DNA of 64,000 nt from Allopusillimonas ginsengisoli (GCF_004153455.1 NZ_SDQE01000002.1:124001-188000); one strand, 5' to 3'; positions 1-8,524 are shown, counted from the first letter of the stretch. Numbers and translations: made by a program. Notes: generated from the letters alone by a model not told the origin.

Positions 1-119
1 GGAAGCGCGGAAGCGTACCAATCGATGACCGCCCGCTTGGCATGATGTACGACTGCGTCGGGAATCGGTTTGCGCAATAGCGCAAGCGCCTCCTGAGCCA
101 GTGTCTCAACCGCATACAT
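1..119 (-). CDS. MmgE/PrpD family protein, N-terminal fragment cut by window edge
   Basis: Only the first 39 or so codons are in the window; the gene continues past the left edge. The start is an ATG at 119, overlapping the last 14 bases of the upstream acyl-CoA synthetase gene in another frame, which suggests translational coupling. The visible protein begins MYAVETLAQEALALL and continues with VVHHAKRAVIDWYASAL. That matches the N-terminal helix of MmgE/PrpD proteins (2-methylcitrate dehydratase and cis-aconitate-decarboxylase-like enzymes), where an AKR-x-x-x-D-W stretch is typical. Such enzymes hydrate or dehydrate branched di- and tricarboxylic acids, which fits the acyl-CoA ligase and crotonase genes of the same operon. 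The family call rests on a short N-terminus; the substrate is unknown. Confidence 0.6.
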   Translation of the reverse strand, partial: MYAVETLAQEALALLRKPIPDAVVHHAKRAVIDWYASAL

Positions 120-2241
120 ACGAATTCTCGCATTTGACCGGTTGGGACATCTGGAGGACGGCGATTCCATCTGCCGCCTTCACCCCCTGCCCTTGTGGCA
201 GGATAAACAACGGGTTGATTTCCGCCTCAACCAGATGCACTCCCATCTGGACAACCATGCAGGAAAAGGCAACGATGGCGTCAGCAAGAGCTTGCACGTC
301 AGCTTTAGGGCGACCACGATAGCCATCTAACAGAGGCCAGGTTTTCAGTTCGCGCATCATACTGAAAGCATCCTGACGATCCAATCCTCCCTGCGCCGGG
401 AGCAAGCGCATTGTCGTGTCCTTAAAAAGTTCAGCCGTCACGCCGCCCATGCCGAGCAGGATGGCATCCCCCACCGGATCTCGATGAAAGCCAAGAATCA
501 GTTCTACGCCGCCGCTCACCATCTCCTGCACCAAATAGCGCTCCGGCGCTTTGCCGGTATGTGCTAGAACCTTTTCCCTCATGGCCTGCAGTTGCTCAGG
601 CATCTGCTGCGCAGTCACGCCTACTACAACGCCACCCACTTCGCTCTTGTGCGCAATGTCGCGAGACAGAAGTTTGAGTACGACGTGAGGACCTAGCGCC
701 TCTGCTGCAGTCTGTGCCGTTTCGACATCGTCGACGACAGTCTCTCGAACTGACGAAATCCCGAAACAAGAAAACAGCTGCTTGGCTTGCGCTTCGTCCA
801 GCGGCCCATCTTCGAACTTCGGCATGGTTATATGATCGGTCATTATGGGCACCGGAATTGAATCATTCTGATGCGCCACTTTCCACATCGCTTCCAGCGC
901 GGCAGCACAGCTTTCTGGCTCGGTAAAGGCGGGCACTCCCCGCTGATTGAGCAACGCTGTGATGTGCGGTGCATATGGGCTCACATAAGCAATCACCGGC
1001 TTGGTGCTGTCCTGCAAGCAATCACGAATCGCGCTGGCCATCAAATCAGGAACGGCAAGGCTTGACGAGCCCACAATAATACCAATGGCGCCGTAACCGT
1101 CACTCTCCAGTACCGCACGAATCGCACCGCGCAGTAAATCCGGCCGCAAGCCCGCGAGTGTGACATCAATGGGATTTCGGTCCAGTGCTGCATGGTCGCC
1201 GGTCTGCAGCGCCCGTAGCCGGGCCGCCGTGTCTGGATCGGGCGGTGGTGTCTCGAATCCATTGAGCCCGAGCGCATCCGACACCAACGTCCCAGCTCCG
1301 CCCGTCGAAGTCAGAATAGCGATGCGGCGACTTTGAAGCACTCGGCCCGCCGAGAGCGCCGCGGGAATATCCAGCAAATCACTGAATCTTTCTGCGCGGA
1401 TGATGCCCGTCTGTTTGAACAAGGCTTCGTATACATTGTCAGCTCCGGCCATGGCACCAGTATGAGACACCGCAGCGCGAGCGCCCGACTCCGATCGCCC
1501 TACCTTGAATGCAACGACCGGCTTTCCCGCGCGGGCGGCTTTTATGACAGCTTCCTGGAACCTAGCCGGATGGCGGATCGTTTCAATATATAGTGCGATA
1601 ACTTTTGTAGTAGCGTCTTCAGCCAAATAGCTAACGAAATCCGACAGATCCAGGTCGACTTCATTGCTTGTCGAGATCAGCGTGGACAGTCCTATGCCGC
1701 GTGCCGCAGCACGCGACAGCAAAGAACCCACGATCCCGCCACTTTGTGACACGACTCCGATTGAACCGACGGGAAAAAAATCCATCTCCAATGCACTACT
1801 GGCAGACAAAGGAATATTTCTTGTGAGATTCACTAGCCCTATTGTGTTCGGGCCAAGAATACGCATCGGGCCTGCCGCCTTCAACAACTCCTCCTGACGC
1901 TGTGCCCCTGTCGCACCAGCTTCCGCGTAGCCGCTTGCCAGCACAATGGCGGCAGCGGTGCCACGCATAGAAAGTTCGTGGACAGCGAGATGCGCACGTT
2001 GCGCGCCCAGCAGCACAATACCAACATCCGGTGTTTCGGGCAGTGAGGCAATATCCGGGTAGCATTTGAGGCCGTCTATTTCATCAACTTTTGGATTGAC
2101 TGGATAGACTGCGCCATCAAAACCATGCTTGCGCAAATAGGCAACAGGCCTTCCCGAAGTCTTGGTCGGATCGGCCGAAGCCCCGATGATGGCAACGCTA
2201 CGAGGATTAACCAAGCGGGAAATCGCATCCATATCGTTCAA
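106..2241 (-). CDS. Acetate--CoA ligase family protein (NDP-forming acyl-CoA synthetase)
   Basis: A 711-residue single-chain acyl-CoA synthetase of the succinyl-CoA-synthetase-like, NDP-forming class. It would activate a carboxylic acid with CoA and ATP, giving ADP and phosphate. The N-terminal CoA-binding Rossmann domain begins RSVAIIGASADPTKTSG (about residues 13-30). A flavodoxin-like ligase domain follows, with the SHTGAMAG stretch around residue 260 that carries the phosphorylated histidine in this family. The C-terminal ATP-grasp half starts around residue 480 and contains VVLKLLSRDIAHKSEVGGV. The length is normal for the fused alpha-beta form. The start overlaps the crotonase stop by 4 bases, and its own stop overlaps the MmgE/PrpD start, so the genes form an operon for degradation of an organic acid. 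The acid cannot be told from sequence. Confidence 0.9.
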   Translation of the reverse strand: MNDMDAISRLVNPRSVAIIGASADPTKTSGRPVAYLRKHGFDGAVYPVNPKVDEIDGLKCYPDIASLPETPDVGIVLLGAQRAHLAVHELSMRGTAAAIVLASGYAEAGATGAQRQEELLKAAGPMRILGPNTIGLVNLTRNIPLSASSALEMDFFPVGSIGVVSQSGGIVGSLLSRAAARGIGLSTLISTSNEVDLDLSDFVSYLAEDATTKVIALYIETIRHPARFQEAVIKAARAGKPVVAFKVGRSESGARAAVSHTGAMAGADNVYEALFKQTGIIRAERFSDLLDIPAALSAGRVLQSRRIAILTSTGGAGTLVSDALGLNGFETPPPDPDTAARLRALQTGDHAALDRNPIDVTLAGLRPDLLRGAIRAVLESDGYGAIGIIVGSSSLAVPDLMASAIRDCLQDSTKPVIAYVSPYAPHITALLNQRGVPAFTEPESCAAALEAMWKVAHQNDSIPVPIMTDHITMPKFEDGPLDEAQAKQLFSCFGISSVRETVVDDVETAQTAAEALGPHVVLKLLSRDIAHKSEVGGVVVGVTAQQMPEQLQAMREKVLAHTGKAPERYLVQEMVSGGVELILGFHRDPVGDAILLGMGGVTAELFKDTTMRLLPAQGGLDRQDAFSMMRELKTWPLLDGYRGRPKADVQALADAIVAFSCMVVQMGVHLVEAEINPLFILPQGQGVKAADGIAVLQMSQPVKCENSYVCG

Positions 2242-3053
2242 ACCTTTCCCGTCGTTGCAACAGCACGGCGTTCATCTCTTTGTTTCAAAAACGCCCGCAC
2301 CGACTCACGATGCTCGTGCGAGGTATAGCAAACAGCCTGTGCCTGACTGCCCTGTGCCAAAACCTGGCTGGCACTCAGCTCAAAGGTCTGGTTCAAAATC
2401 GCCTTACCCAATGCCAGGGCGGTAGCGGAGCCCCCGCTCACTTCCTCTGCCCAACGCCACGCGGCAGGCAGAAGTGCTTCAGATTCAACAACGCGATCTG
2501 CGATACCCAGTTGCAGGGCTTCACGTGCGTCCAGACGACGGCCACTAAAGATCAGATCTTTCGCCGTAGGCAAACCAACCCGGCGCGGCAACAAGTAGAG
2601 CCCCCCACCATCAGGAATCAGGCCACGATTGATATAAGACCAAGCGAATGTCGCCGCCTCACTGGCAAGCACAAAATCACAACTGATCGCCGTATCCGCG
2701 CCCAGCCCGGACGCTGCACCATTGACTGCCGCAATGGTGGGCTTGGGCATGGAGTGCAATAGCGATACACATTGATGAACGCGCTGCTGCCGTGTCCATC
2801 CGTTGAAGCCAACTTGGCCAGGCTCCGCCTGCATGCGTGCTTCCATGCCTTCTACGTCGCCTCCGGCGCAGAAACCCTTTCCGGTACCCGTGAGCACTAC
2901 GGCGCGAACATCCCGGTTAGACGCTACCTCCTGCAAAACGGCCAGATATTCGCTGCGCATCTCATCACTGAACGCGTTGCGCTTTTCTGGTCGGTTCAAA
3001 TAAATGGTCGCAATGCCAGACTGTATATCCAGTTTGATGAGTTCATTGATCAT
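2238..3053 (-). CDS. Enoyl-CoA hydratase/isomerase (crotonase) family protein
   Basis: A 271-residue crotonase-fold protein that would hydrate or isomerise an acyl-CoA made by the adjacent ligase. Landmarks are the NRPEKRNAFSD N-terminal motif, the first oxyanion-hole stretch GKGFCAGGDV, and the second stretch AAVNGAASGLGAD. In classical hydratases the segment after the second oxyanion hole carries a catalytic glutamate; here the position reads GLGADTA, so it is not a canonical short-chain hydratase. GLIPDGGGLYLLP keeps an aspartate used by isomerases and other crotonase subtypes. I chose the ATG at 3053 (MINELIKLDIQ) because an AGGA lies 8 bases upstream and it aligns with family N-termini; a further in-frame start at 3089 would overlap the Bug gene. 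The reaction remains open. Confidence 0.87.
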   Translation of the reverse strand: MINELIKLDIQSGIATIYLNRPEKRNAFSDEMRSEYLAVLQEVASNRDVRAVVLTGTGKGFCAGGDVEGMEARMQAEPGQVGFNGWTRQQRVHQCVSLLHSMPKPTIAAVNGAASGLGADTAISCDFVLASEAATFAWSYINRGLIPDGGGLYLLPRRVGLPTAKDLIFSGRRLDAREALQLGIADRVVESEALLPAAWRWAEEVSGGSATALALGKAILNQTFELSASQVLAQGSQAQAVCYTSHEHRESVRAFLKQRDERRAVATTGKV

Positions 3054-3085
3054 GGAAAATCCTAAAATTCTGACTATTGACTGCG

Positions 3086-4075
3086 TCAATTCAGGGTAAT
3101 GTTGCTTGACGCAACCACGTCGGCCCAGCGACTCTGTTCCTGCGTCACATACTTATCCAGGTCTTCTGGAGTGCCCGGCGTAACCATCAGGCCTTCATGT
3201 TGAACCTTACTGGTGAACGCATCGGATTGCGCAGCGGCGGTTGCTGCCTTATTCAGACGGGCGATCACCTCGGGGGGTGTGCCAGCAGGTACATACAATC
3301 CATACCAACTATCCAGCACATAAGCGTCAAGACCTTCTTCAGCAATAGTAGGAAGATCAGGCAGAGCAGGAGAGCGTTCCGCCGTCGTTACGGCCAATGC
3401 ACGCAAAGTGCCAGCCTGAAGCGATGAGCCTACGGCAGCAGCAGTACCAAACATCATGTCGACATGCCCACCCAACAAATCATTGAGCGCTGGACCAGCC
3501 CCACGATACGGAATGTGCGACATATCGACCTTGCCGAGCTTCTCCAGCAATTCGCCTGCCAGATGCGCTGAAGTGCCCACACCTTGTGAAGCATACGTCA
3601 CCTTGCCTGGGTCTTTCTTTGCTGCCTCAATAACATCCTGAACGGACTTGAAAGGACTGTCTGGCCGAACAACAAGTACGCTGGGAGAATGGCCCACCAA
3701 TATGACCGGCGCGAAAGCCTTATCCGTGTCATAGGGCATGTTCGTACGAAGACTGGGGTTGATGGCGTGCGCGAATGTTGCCATCAGCAGGGTATAACCA
3801 TCTGGTTTGCTGCGCGCGACATCTTCCGAACCTATTGTGGTACCCGCCCCCGGCTTGTTTTCAACGATGACGGGTTGGCCAAGTTCCCGAGACATGCCAT
3901 CGCCAAGAAGCCGAGATATAAGATCAGTACCACCGCCAGGGGCAAACGGCACAATAATGCGTACAGCGCGCTCAGGAAATGCCGCTGACGCGGGTACCGA
4001 AAATCCAACGCAAGCCGCTGTCGCCATGACCATGGCGAGAAACCGGCTTGCAGATGAAAAAAAGCTTTTTTTCAC
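3086..4075 (-). CDS. Bug family (TctC-like) tripartite tricarboxylate transporter binding protein
   Basis: A 329-residue periplasmic solute-binding protein of the Bug/TctC family, which capture organic acids or related small molecules. A Sec signal peptide with hydrophobic core FLAMVMATAACVGFSV ends at ASA around residue 32. The mature protein begins FPERAVRIIVPFAPGGGTD, the family signature whose glycine-rich loop lines the ligand pocket, followed by VIVENKPGAGTTIG. No TctA or TctB membrane subunit is nearby, as is common for Bug proteins in Alcaligenaceae, where many orphan receptors may share one permease or act as sensors. It lies at the head of the acyl-CoA operon, 32 bases before the crotonase start, and is divergent to an IclR regulator, so its ligand is probably the substrate degraded by the operon. 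Confidence 0.93.
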   Translation of the reverse strand: MKKSFFSSASRFLAMVMATAACVGFSVPASAAFPERAVRIIVPFAPGGGTDLISRLLGDGMSRELGQPVIVENKPGAGTTIGSEDVARSKPDGYTLLMATFAHAINPSLRTNMPYDTDKAFAPVILVGHSPSVLVVRPDSPFKSVQDVIEAAKKDPGKVTYASQGVGTSAHLAGELLEKLGKVDMSHIPYRGAGPALNDLLGGHVDMMFGTAAAVGSSLQAGTLRALAVTTAERSPALPDLPTIAEEGLDAYVLDSWYGLYVPAGTPPEVIARLNKAATAAAQSDAFTSKVQHEGLMVTPGTPEDLDKYVTQEQSRWADVVASSNITLN

Positions 4076-4183
4076 TTTTATCTCCTCTCAGAATAGTTAT
4101 GGCACCGCGGCTGAATATCCATGCCGCCGACCGCTAAGTGATGTTTTTCAGTGTAGGGGCTAAACTACAGCTCGATGCAGCTC

Positions 4184-4204
4184 TAATTTCACTGTATGGA
4201 ATTA
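4184..4204. promoter_or_regulatory. Candidate IclR operator (TAATTTC-N7-GGAATTA)
   Basis: In the divergent region between the Bug gene and the IclR gene, TAATTTC and GGAATTA form an inverted repeat with one mismatch and a 7-base spacer. The same arrangement occurs beside the IclR gene at 53819 (54743-54763) and more weakly beside the one at 33371 (34262-34281). It lies 25 bases before the chosen IclR start, where it could mediate autoregulation. Binding is inferred, not shown. Confidence 0.45.
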
Positions 4205-4228
4205 AAACCCCCGACAAGAGAGTGTCTG

Positions 4229-5005
4229 ATGGCCAGGAAAGAAGAACTCCAACGACTAGCACTACCCGCACAAAATCGCTCTTTGGAGCGCGGGATAGAG
4301 ATTCTTCGGGCGTTCCGTCCCGGTGCAGGTTTATTGGGGAACAGTGAGCTTGCAGATCGTACGCACCTTTCTCCCGCAACAGTCAGCCGGCTCACCCAGA
4401 CACTTGTGCGCGCCGGCATGCTTGACTATGACCATCGCGAACGTGCTTACCGGTTAGCTGCACCATTGCTTAGCCTCGGGCAGGCGATGCGGGCCGGTTC
4501 CCCTCTGTTGCAAACTGCGGCACCGTTGATGCGTGCAACTGCCGAAACGCTCAAGATCAATGTCGGCCTGGCAACCCGAGACCGCGATGAAATGGTTTAT
4601 CTGGAATCTGTACGCTACAACCGCAAGGTGTCGTTACGTAATGTCGTTGCGGGATTGCGTGTACCCATTGAGCTGACATCGCTTGGCCGCGCCTATCTCG
4701 CTGTTGTGTCCGAGGCGGAGCGCCATGCCATTATGGCGCATCTCAGGGCTCGTCGTTCAAGCGGATGGGACGTATTGGAGGTCGATATAGAAACTGCCGT
4801 GAAGAGCGTGGCCATCCACGGCTACTGTATCGCCTCTTGGCAGCCCGAAGTCGTGGCGCTGGCTACACCTCTTGTATTCGCGAACCATCCAATCCATGTT
4901 CTGAATGTCAGCGTCGCTGGTGGAGGATCGCAAGCAAAGGTTGAGCAAAGGCTATATCGACCGCTACTGAAACTCGCGGAACTGATCATGAGTAATGTAG
5001 TGTAG
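4229..5005 (+). CDS. IclR family transcriptional regulator
   Basis: A 258-residue IclR-type regulator. The N-terminal winged helix-turn-helix runs over roughly residues 15-75 with LERGIEILRAF, GNSELADRTHLSPATVSRL and LTQTLVRAGML, followed by the C-terminal effector domain starting near TAETLKINVGLATRDRDEMVYLE. I prefer the ATG at 4229 (MARKEELQR), preceded by an AGAG-rich stretch. The upstream ATG at 4196 lacks a ribosome site and falls inside the candidate operator. The gene is divergent from the Bug/crotonase/acyl-CoA-synthetase operon, its likely target, with the operon's substrate or CoA ester as probable effector. It is of the same subfamily as the regulators at 33371 and 53819, which share the GN-x-E-(L/I)-A and T-V-S-R residues in the DNA-binding domain. 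Confidence 0.92.
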   Translation: MARKEELQRLALPAQNRSLERGIEILRAFRPGAGLLGNSELADRTHLSPATVSRLTQTLVRAGMLDYDHRERAYRLAAPLLSLGQAMRAGSPLLQTAAPLMRATAETLKINVGLATRDRDEMVYLESVRYNRKVSLRNVVAGLRVPIELTSLGRAYLAVVSEAERHAIMAHLRARRSSGWDVLEVDIETAVKSVAIHGYCIASWQPEVVALATPLVFANHPIHVLNVSVAGGGSQAKVEQRLYRPLLKLAELIMSNVV

Positions 5006-5044
5006 AAACACTCGTACACTGTATCGAGACCAACGTCTAATTAT

Positions 5045-6526
5045 CTACGTTGCATATTCCAGCTTCACCGAAACTTCGTTGCGGTCATAGGAATACAGCC
5101 AACCCACGTTGCTTCTTACTTTATGGTGACGCAGCGTCAAGCTTGGTACAAAGCCGGCGACTTTCCAGCGCTCTGCGGTAAGCACCATGGTGTAGCCTTG
5201 TTCGTTATCGTGGCGGCGCGCCTCAAGCAACGGGTTATATGCACCGTAGCGACGGTATCGATAGCTGGCAAAAGCGGTGGCGGTATACCCCTGTGCCTGG
5301 AACGCTGAACCCACGCGCATTCCTGTTTGCTGATAGCGCTGCACATCAGCCCTGGCGCGGCTAGCTTCAGCATCGAGCCCAGCAAAGAGCGTGACGCCAG
5401 AAGCCGTGCTCCGGAAGTAAGTCGCGTAGAGGCTGAGGGCGGCGCCATCGAAATACTGTGCGTAGGCGTTCTGGCGATAACGCGTGATTTGATAGTCACC
5501 TTCCATCTTGATCATCGAGCGATCGCTGGGCGTTGATCTCCATTCCGCATGCAGGCCCCAGGTATCGTAGAGTGCGCGCTTTCCCCATTGATAATGCGTG
5601 ACGGCCGGACCCACCAAGATCTGTTGACCAGCATCGCGATAGCTATAACCCGCCTGTGCAGATATCGAGGCTTCGTTGTATTGTGTGTGATGGCGATACC
5701 GTGTGGCATCTGCCTGCGCGCGCAGATAAAGGCCATGATGCTGTTTAAGTGGAAAGCGCCGCTGCAGGCTAGCCTCGACGTCTGAACCGAACGCCTTGAT
5801 CTGTTTGGGAAGCTCGCGTTCTATATAGCACACGCCCGAATCGCCCGGCACAAGACAAGTGCGGCTAGCCGAACTCCGGTTGATGTTATCTGACCAGCGC
5901 GAGCCGACCGATAGCGTACTGGTCCATGCCCTACGTTTTTCGAGTGCTGCCAGATAGGTTGCAATGGTTCTTCGAACGCCTGCTGCGTTGATATCGGCCG
6001 AGCCAATCGCCCTGTATATTTCGGAAAACGCCTGCTCGGCCTCCCGTTCCTTGGCATTTTCAAACATGACACGAGCCAGTTCCAAACGCGCAGGCAGAAA
6101 GTCCGGCTGCAAGTATAAAAGCGCCCTGAACTCAGCCTCAGCCAGCTCCAATTGGCCGTGCGCACGAGCAAGTGCCCCTTGCGCATAATGTACGAGCAGC
6201 GGGTCTTGATCAGGCAACTGCACATACTCTGCCAAAAAGGACTGTGCCGTTGGCCACTGATGATGCTGCAACGAAAGATAAAGCGCTTGACCGAGATCGC
6301 TGGCATTCCGCTCAACGGCATACGTTTGTTCATCGGCCCTCAGACCAGGCGTTTTTCCAGAAGCCTCGACTTCAGCCTCTTGCAATAGCCCACGCTCCTG
6401 TTCAAAGGCTTGTCGTTCGATACGCTGCTGCTGTAAGCGGCGGGTGTCATCGCGCTCGATCGCGGCAGCCTGGTTTGTGAGTACGACCCCAGAAAACAAA
6501 AGAATGAGCAGGTAGTATCGATCCAT
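5045..6526 (-). CDS. Slam-type surface lipoprotein/hemophore translocon (DUF560 barrel)
   Basis: A 493-residue protein with the Slam layout. A signal peptide ends near NQAAA (residue 22). A TPR-like periplasmic domain covers about residues 60-190, with HYAQGALARAHGQLELAEAEFRAL and LQPDFLPARLELARVMFENA. A C-terminal DUF560 beta-barrel of about 290 residues begins with the typical WTSTLSVGSRWSDNINRSS and ends on the strand EVSVKLEYAT. Slam proteins sit in the outer membrane and pass specific proteins, surface lipoproteins or secreted hemophilins, to the cell surface. The neighbouring gene encodes a protein with the C-terminal barrel that Slam recognises, which strongly supports the call. It is downstream of the hemophilin gene, beyond a likely terminator, so some read-through or a weak own promoter is expected. 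Substrate pairing is inference. Confidence 0.85.
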   Translation of the reverse strand: MDRYYLLILLFSGVVLTNQAAAIERDDTRRLQQQRIERQAFEQERGLLQEAEVEASGKTPGLRADEQTYAVERNASDLGQALYLSLQHHQWPTAQSFLAEYVQLPDQDPLLVHYAQGALARAHGQLELAEAEFRALLYLQPDFLPARLELARVMFENAKEREAEQAFSEIYRAIGSADINAAGVRRTIATYLAALEKRRAWTSTLSVGSRWSDNINRSSASRTCLVPGDSGVCYIERELPKQIKAFGSDVEASLQRRFPLKQHHGLYLRAQADATRYRHHTQYNEASISAQAGYSYRDAGQQILVGPAVTHYQWGKRALYDTWGLHAEWRSTPSDRSMIKMEGDYQITRYRQNAYAQYFDGAALSLYATYFRSTASGVTLFAGLDAEASRARADVQRYQQTGMRVGSAFQAQGYTATAFASYRYRRYGAYNPLLEARRHDNEQGYTMVLTAERWKVAGFVPSLTLRHHKVRSNVGWLYSYDRNEVSVKLEYAT

Positions 6527-6611
6527 GGAAAATGAGCCTGTTGAATGCCAGGAACAACGAGATCCTGTCGCCTGGAGCTACGCATGCCGCCAAGCCAAAC
6601 GCACGATGAAG

Positions 6612-6652
6612 CTGAATAAAACAAGGGCCTGCCGAAACAAGCCCTTGTTCAA
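6612..6652 (-). terminator. Rho-independent terminator between hemophilin-like and Slam genes
   Basis: On the minus strand AACAAGGGC and GCCCTTGTT pair in a 9-bp stem with a 12-base loop, followed directly by TTTTATT. It lies 83 bases past the hemophilin-like stop and 86 bases before the Slam start. It may be an attenuating terminator that gives more secreted protein than translocon. Confidence 0.7.
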
Positions 6653-6732
6653 GGAAATTGCAGCCGGACTATCAGTACATCGAGATATGATCCCCTAAGC
6701 GCCCAGAAGCAAAGCCTTTGTTAGTAGCGGAA

Positions 6733-7524
6733 TCAGCGGTTTTTTGTGCCGCCAAACGCTGTGTCGCGATTACGGTCAGCGAACTTCACCACGCCGGCTA
6801 CCGCGGCTGCGCCTGTTCCAAAGAACTTGCCTTCCAGATCACCGCCAGTACCACCGCTGCTGGCGACGGTTACCCGAGAAGCTGTCAGACGTACGTCACG
6901 ATCGACGGTTTTGATAGCGCCCCCGCTGAAACCGATATCGCCGCGCGAGCTTGCAGCGCCAGTGGCAAAATTGGCCGTAAGCGTGCTGGTAGGCAGATCA
7001 TTGCCGGTGTAGTTGTTGATGGATCGTATGGTGTACCGAACTGGCGAGCCCGTAGGCAGCGTGCTGGCAACGTCGCTGTTCTCGCCGACATACCAAACCG
7101 TATGCGTACCCGGCGCCTTGGTGCCGACAGCGCCCGTTGGGGACTCTGCGTTCCATTCGCCAAACCAGATATCATGGCTGCCTACCTGAGAGAACGACCA
7201 AACGCCGAGTTTGCTGTGATCTCCCCGTTGACCGGGCCCAGGTGCACCACGACTGACGAGTAGTCGGCCACTATAGCTATAAACCCCGTTGCCATCTCGG
7301 TATTCGGGATTTGCAAAGTGAGAGGTCGACGCGTATGCCCCCCGCAATTGCCCGTCAACGCCAGCGCCAGGCTTGCCCTGATCATTTAACGGGTAAGTTG
7401 AAGCACCGACACGCACGCCACCAGGGTCGGAATGGCTCACGCCGCCAACGACTTCAGCTTGTGCCACGCTGCCTATGCCCGCAATGGCAAATGCAAGAAC
7501 TGCTAATTTGAGTGTGTGATTCAT
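6733..7524 (-). CDS. Slam-dependent hemophilin-like secreted heme/metal-binding protein (HphA-like)
   Basis: A 263-residue exported protein. The signal peptide MNHTLKLAVLAFAIAG..AQA is cut around residue 23 and has no lipobox cysteine, so the product is probably released rather than lipid-anchored. The N-terminal part (VGGVSHSDPGGVRVG onward) is a ligand-binding handle. The C-terminal part has the small TbpB-like beta-barrel signature of Slam substrates, with GKFFGTGAAAVAGVVKF and DTAFGGTK near the end. Histidines at 31, 69, 103, 117 and 141 are candidate ligands. In Acinetobacter and Haemophilus, hemophilins of this layout are secreted by Slam and deliver heme to a TonB-dependent receptor. 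The Slam, tonB and receptor genes here are all adjacent. I chose the ATG at 7524, with AAGGGA 8 bases upstream. A Fur-like box overlaps the promoter. Heme as ligand is inferred from family and neighbours. Confidence 0.8.
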   Translation of the reverse strand: MNHTLKLAVLAFAIAGIGSVAQAEVVGGVSHSDPGGVRVGASTYPLNDQGKPGAGVDGQLRGAYASTSHFANPEYRDGNGVYSYSGRLLVSRGAPGPGQRGDHSKLGVWSFSQVGSHDIWFGEWNAESPTGAVGTKAPGTHTVWYVGENSDVASTLPTGSPVRYTIRSINNYTGNDLPTSTLTANFATGAASSRGDIGFSGGAIKTVDRDVRLTASRVTVASSGGTGGDLEGKFFGTGAAAVAGVVKFADRNRDTAFGGTKNR

Positions 7525-7664
7525 GATGAAATCCCTTATTAGGACCTTGAAAACAGGACACATCTTTCATGAGCCAACCCCAGCAGTGACGCATCAGGAC
7601 CTCGGCCATCGCTACTATCGCGACCGCCTGGCGATTAAAACTTAGTTGAGTTCTGATACGACAC

Positions 7665-7694
7665 ATTATAACTAATAACGGTTCTCATTATCAA
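7665..7694 (-). promoter_or_regulatory. Sigma70-type promoter for the hemophilin-like gene
   Basis: Reading the minus strand, TTGATA (7694-7689) and a perfect TATAAT (7670-7665) are separated by 18 bases. This gives a leader of about 130 bases before the hemophilin ATG at 7524. The -35 element overlaps the Fur-like box and the tonB stop codon, so the hemophilin gene probably has its own iron-controlled promoter. Confidence 0.6.
7674..7692 (-). promoter_or_regulatory. Fur-like box overlapping hemophilin promoter
   Basis: The minus strand reads GATAATGAGAACCGTTATT, matching 15 of 19 positions of the classical Fur consensus GATAATGATAATCATTATC. It covers part of the -35 element and the spacer of the promoter at 7665-7694, the expected place for iron-dependent repression. 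Confidence 0.6.
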
Positions 7695-8524
7695 TAACTT
7701 ATTCGTACTGTGAACTCCACGGGGGCAATGATGGTTCGAGGCGCATCCAAAGGAGGTTTGGGCACAGGCGACGCCCTACGCACCAGCGACAGCACCTCGT
7801 TATCCAGCTCAAGGAATCCCGAGGAGCGTGCAATCTTTTGGGAGAGCACATTTCCGCTGTCATCGATGTTGAACTGAACGTACACAATGCCCGTTTCCCC
7901 GCGCGAACGGGCGCCGTAAGGATATCTCTTGCGCCGTTCAAGATGCGCCATAAGGCGGCTTTGCCACGTAACCACCATGCGCGAGGGCGGAACATTGCTG
8001 GAAACCGACTGCGGCGCGGCGTTGACATCAGATGCGGTAACTTGAGCCTGCGCGGCGATGAGTTGTTGCGATGCCGCCTGTGAATCAGACGACTTGAGTT
8101 CATCTGTGGGCGTCTCTTTTTTGGGAGGCTTACGTTTTGCGGGTGCTCGCTTTTTGGGAGAAGGAGTTTCCTCCACGACAGGGGTTGGCGTGTCTTCCTG
8201 CGGCTCGGCAACCTCATCAGGCATGATGTCGTCCTGAGATTCCAGCTGCGTATCGGATTTTTCTGCAGGCAGGCTTTCTTGGGAAGACTGTTGATTCAGG
8301 GATACCTCATTCTGCTCGATATTGATAGCTTCAGGAGACTCCGCCAACTCGATCATAATCGCCGTGGGCGGCAGCGGCTCGGCCATAGGCGCCGGTGATT
8401 CGTAAATAAGCCACAGCCCAACCACCCCATGCGCGGCCAAGGTGGCCAGGCTACCGCCCATTCTGACGGCCAGTTCAGAAAAATGCGATTTGCGCCTGCC
8501 TTTCAAGCTAATGACTACACTCAT
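7691..8524 (-). CDS. tonB: TonB energy-transducing protein dedicated to the hemophilin locus
   Basis: A 277-residue TonB-like protein. A short cytoplasmic N-terminus precedes one membrane helix (about residues 23-42, GGSLATLAAHGVVGLWLIY) that keeps the histidine (H32) important in TonB. A long periplasmic linker follows, acidic and then proline/lysine-rich (SPKKRAPAKRKPPKK). The C-terminal TonB domain has RKRYPYGARSRGETG and ends EFTVRISY. TonB couples the ExbB/ExbD proton motor to outer-membrane receptors. No classical exbB/exbD pair adjoins this gene; the ExbB-like and DUF2149 proteins at 13 kb belong to another operon. It lies 33 bases after the large receptor gene on the same strand, so the two are probably co-transcribed, with the receptor as partner. 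Confidence 0.9.
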   Translation of the reverse strand: MSVVISLKGRRKSHFSELAVRMGGSLATLAAHGVVGLWLIYESPAPMAEPLPPTAIMIELAESPEAINIEQNEVSLNQQSSQESLPAEKSDTQLESQDDIMPDEVAEPQEDTPTPVVEETPSPKKRAPAKRKPPKKETPTDELKSSDSQAASQQLIAAQAQVTASDVNAAPQSVSSNVPPSRMVVTWQSRLMAHLERRKRYPYGARSRGETGIVYVQFNIDDSGNVLSQKIARSSGFLELDNEVLSLVRRASPVPKPPLDAPRTIIAPVEFTVRISY

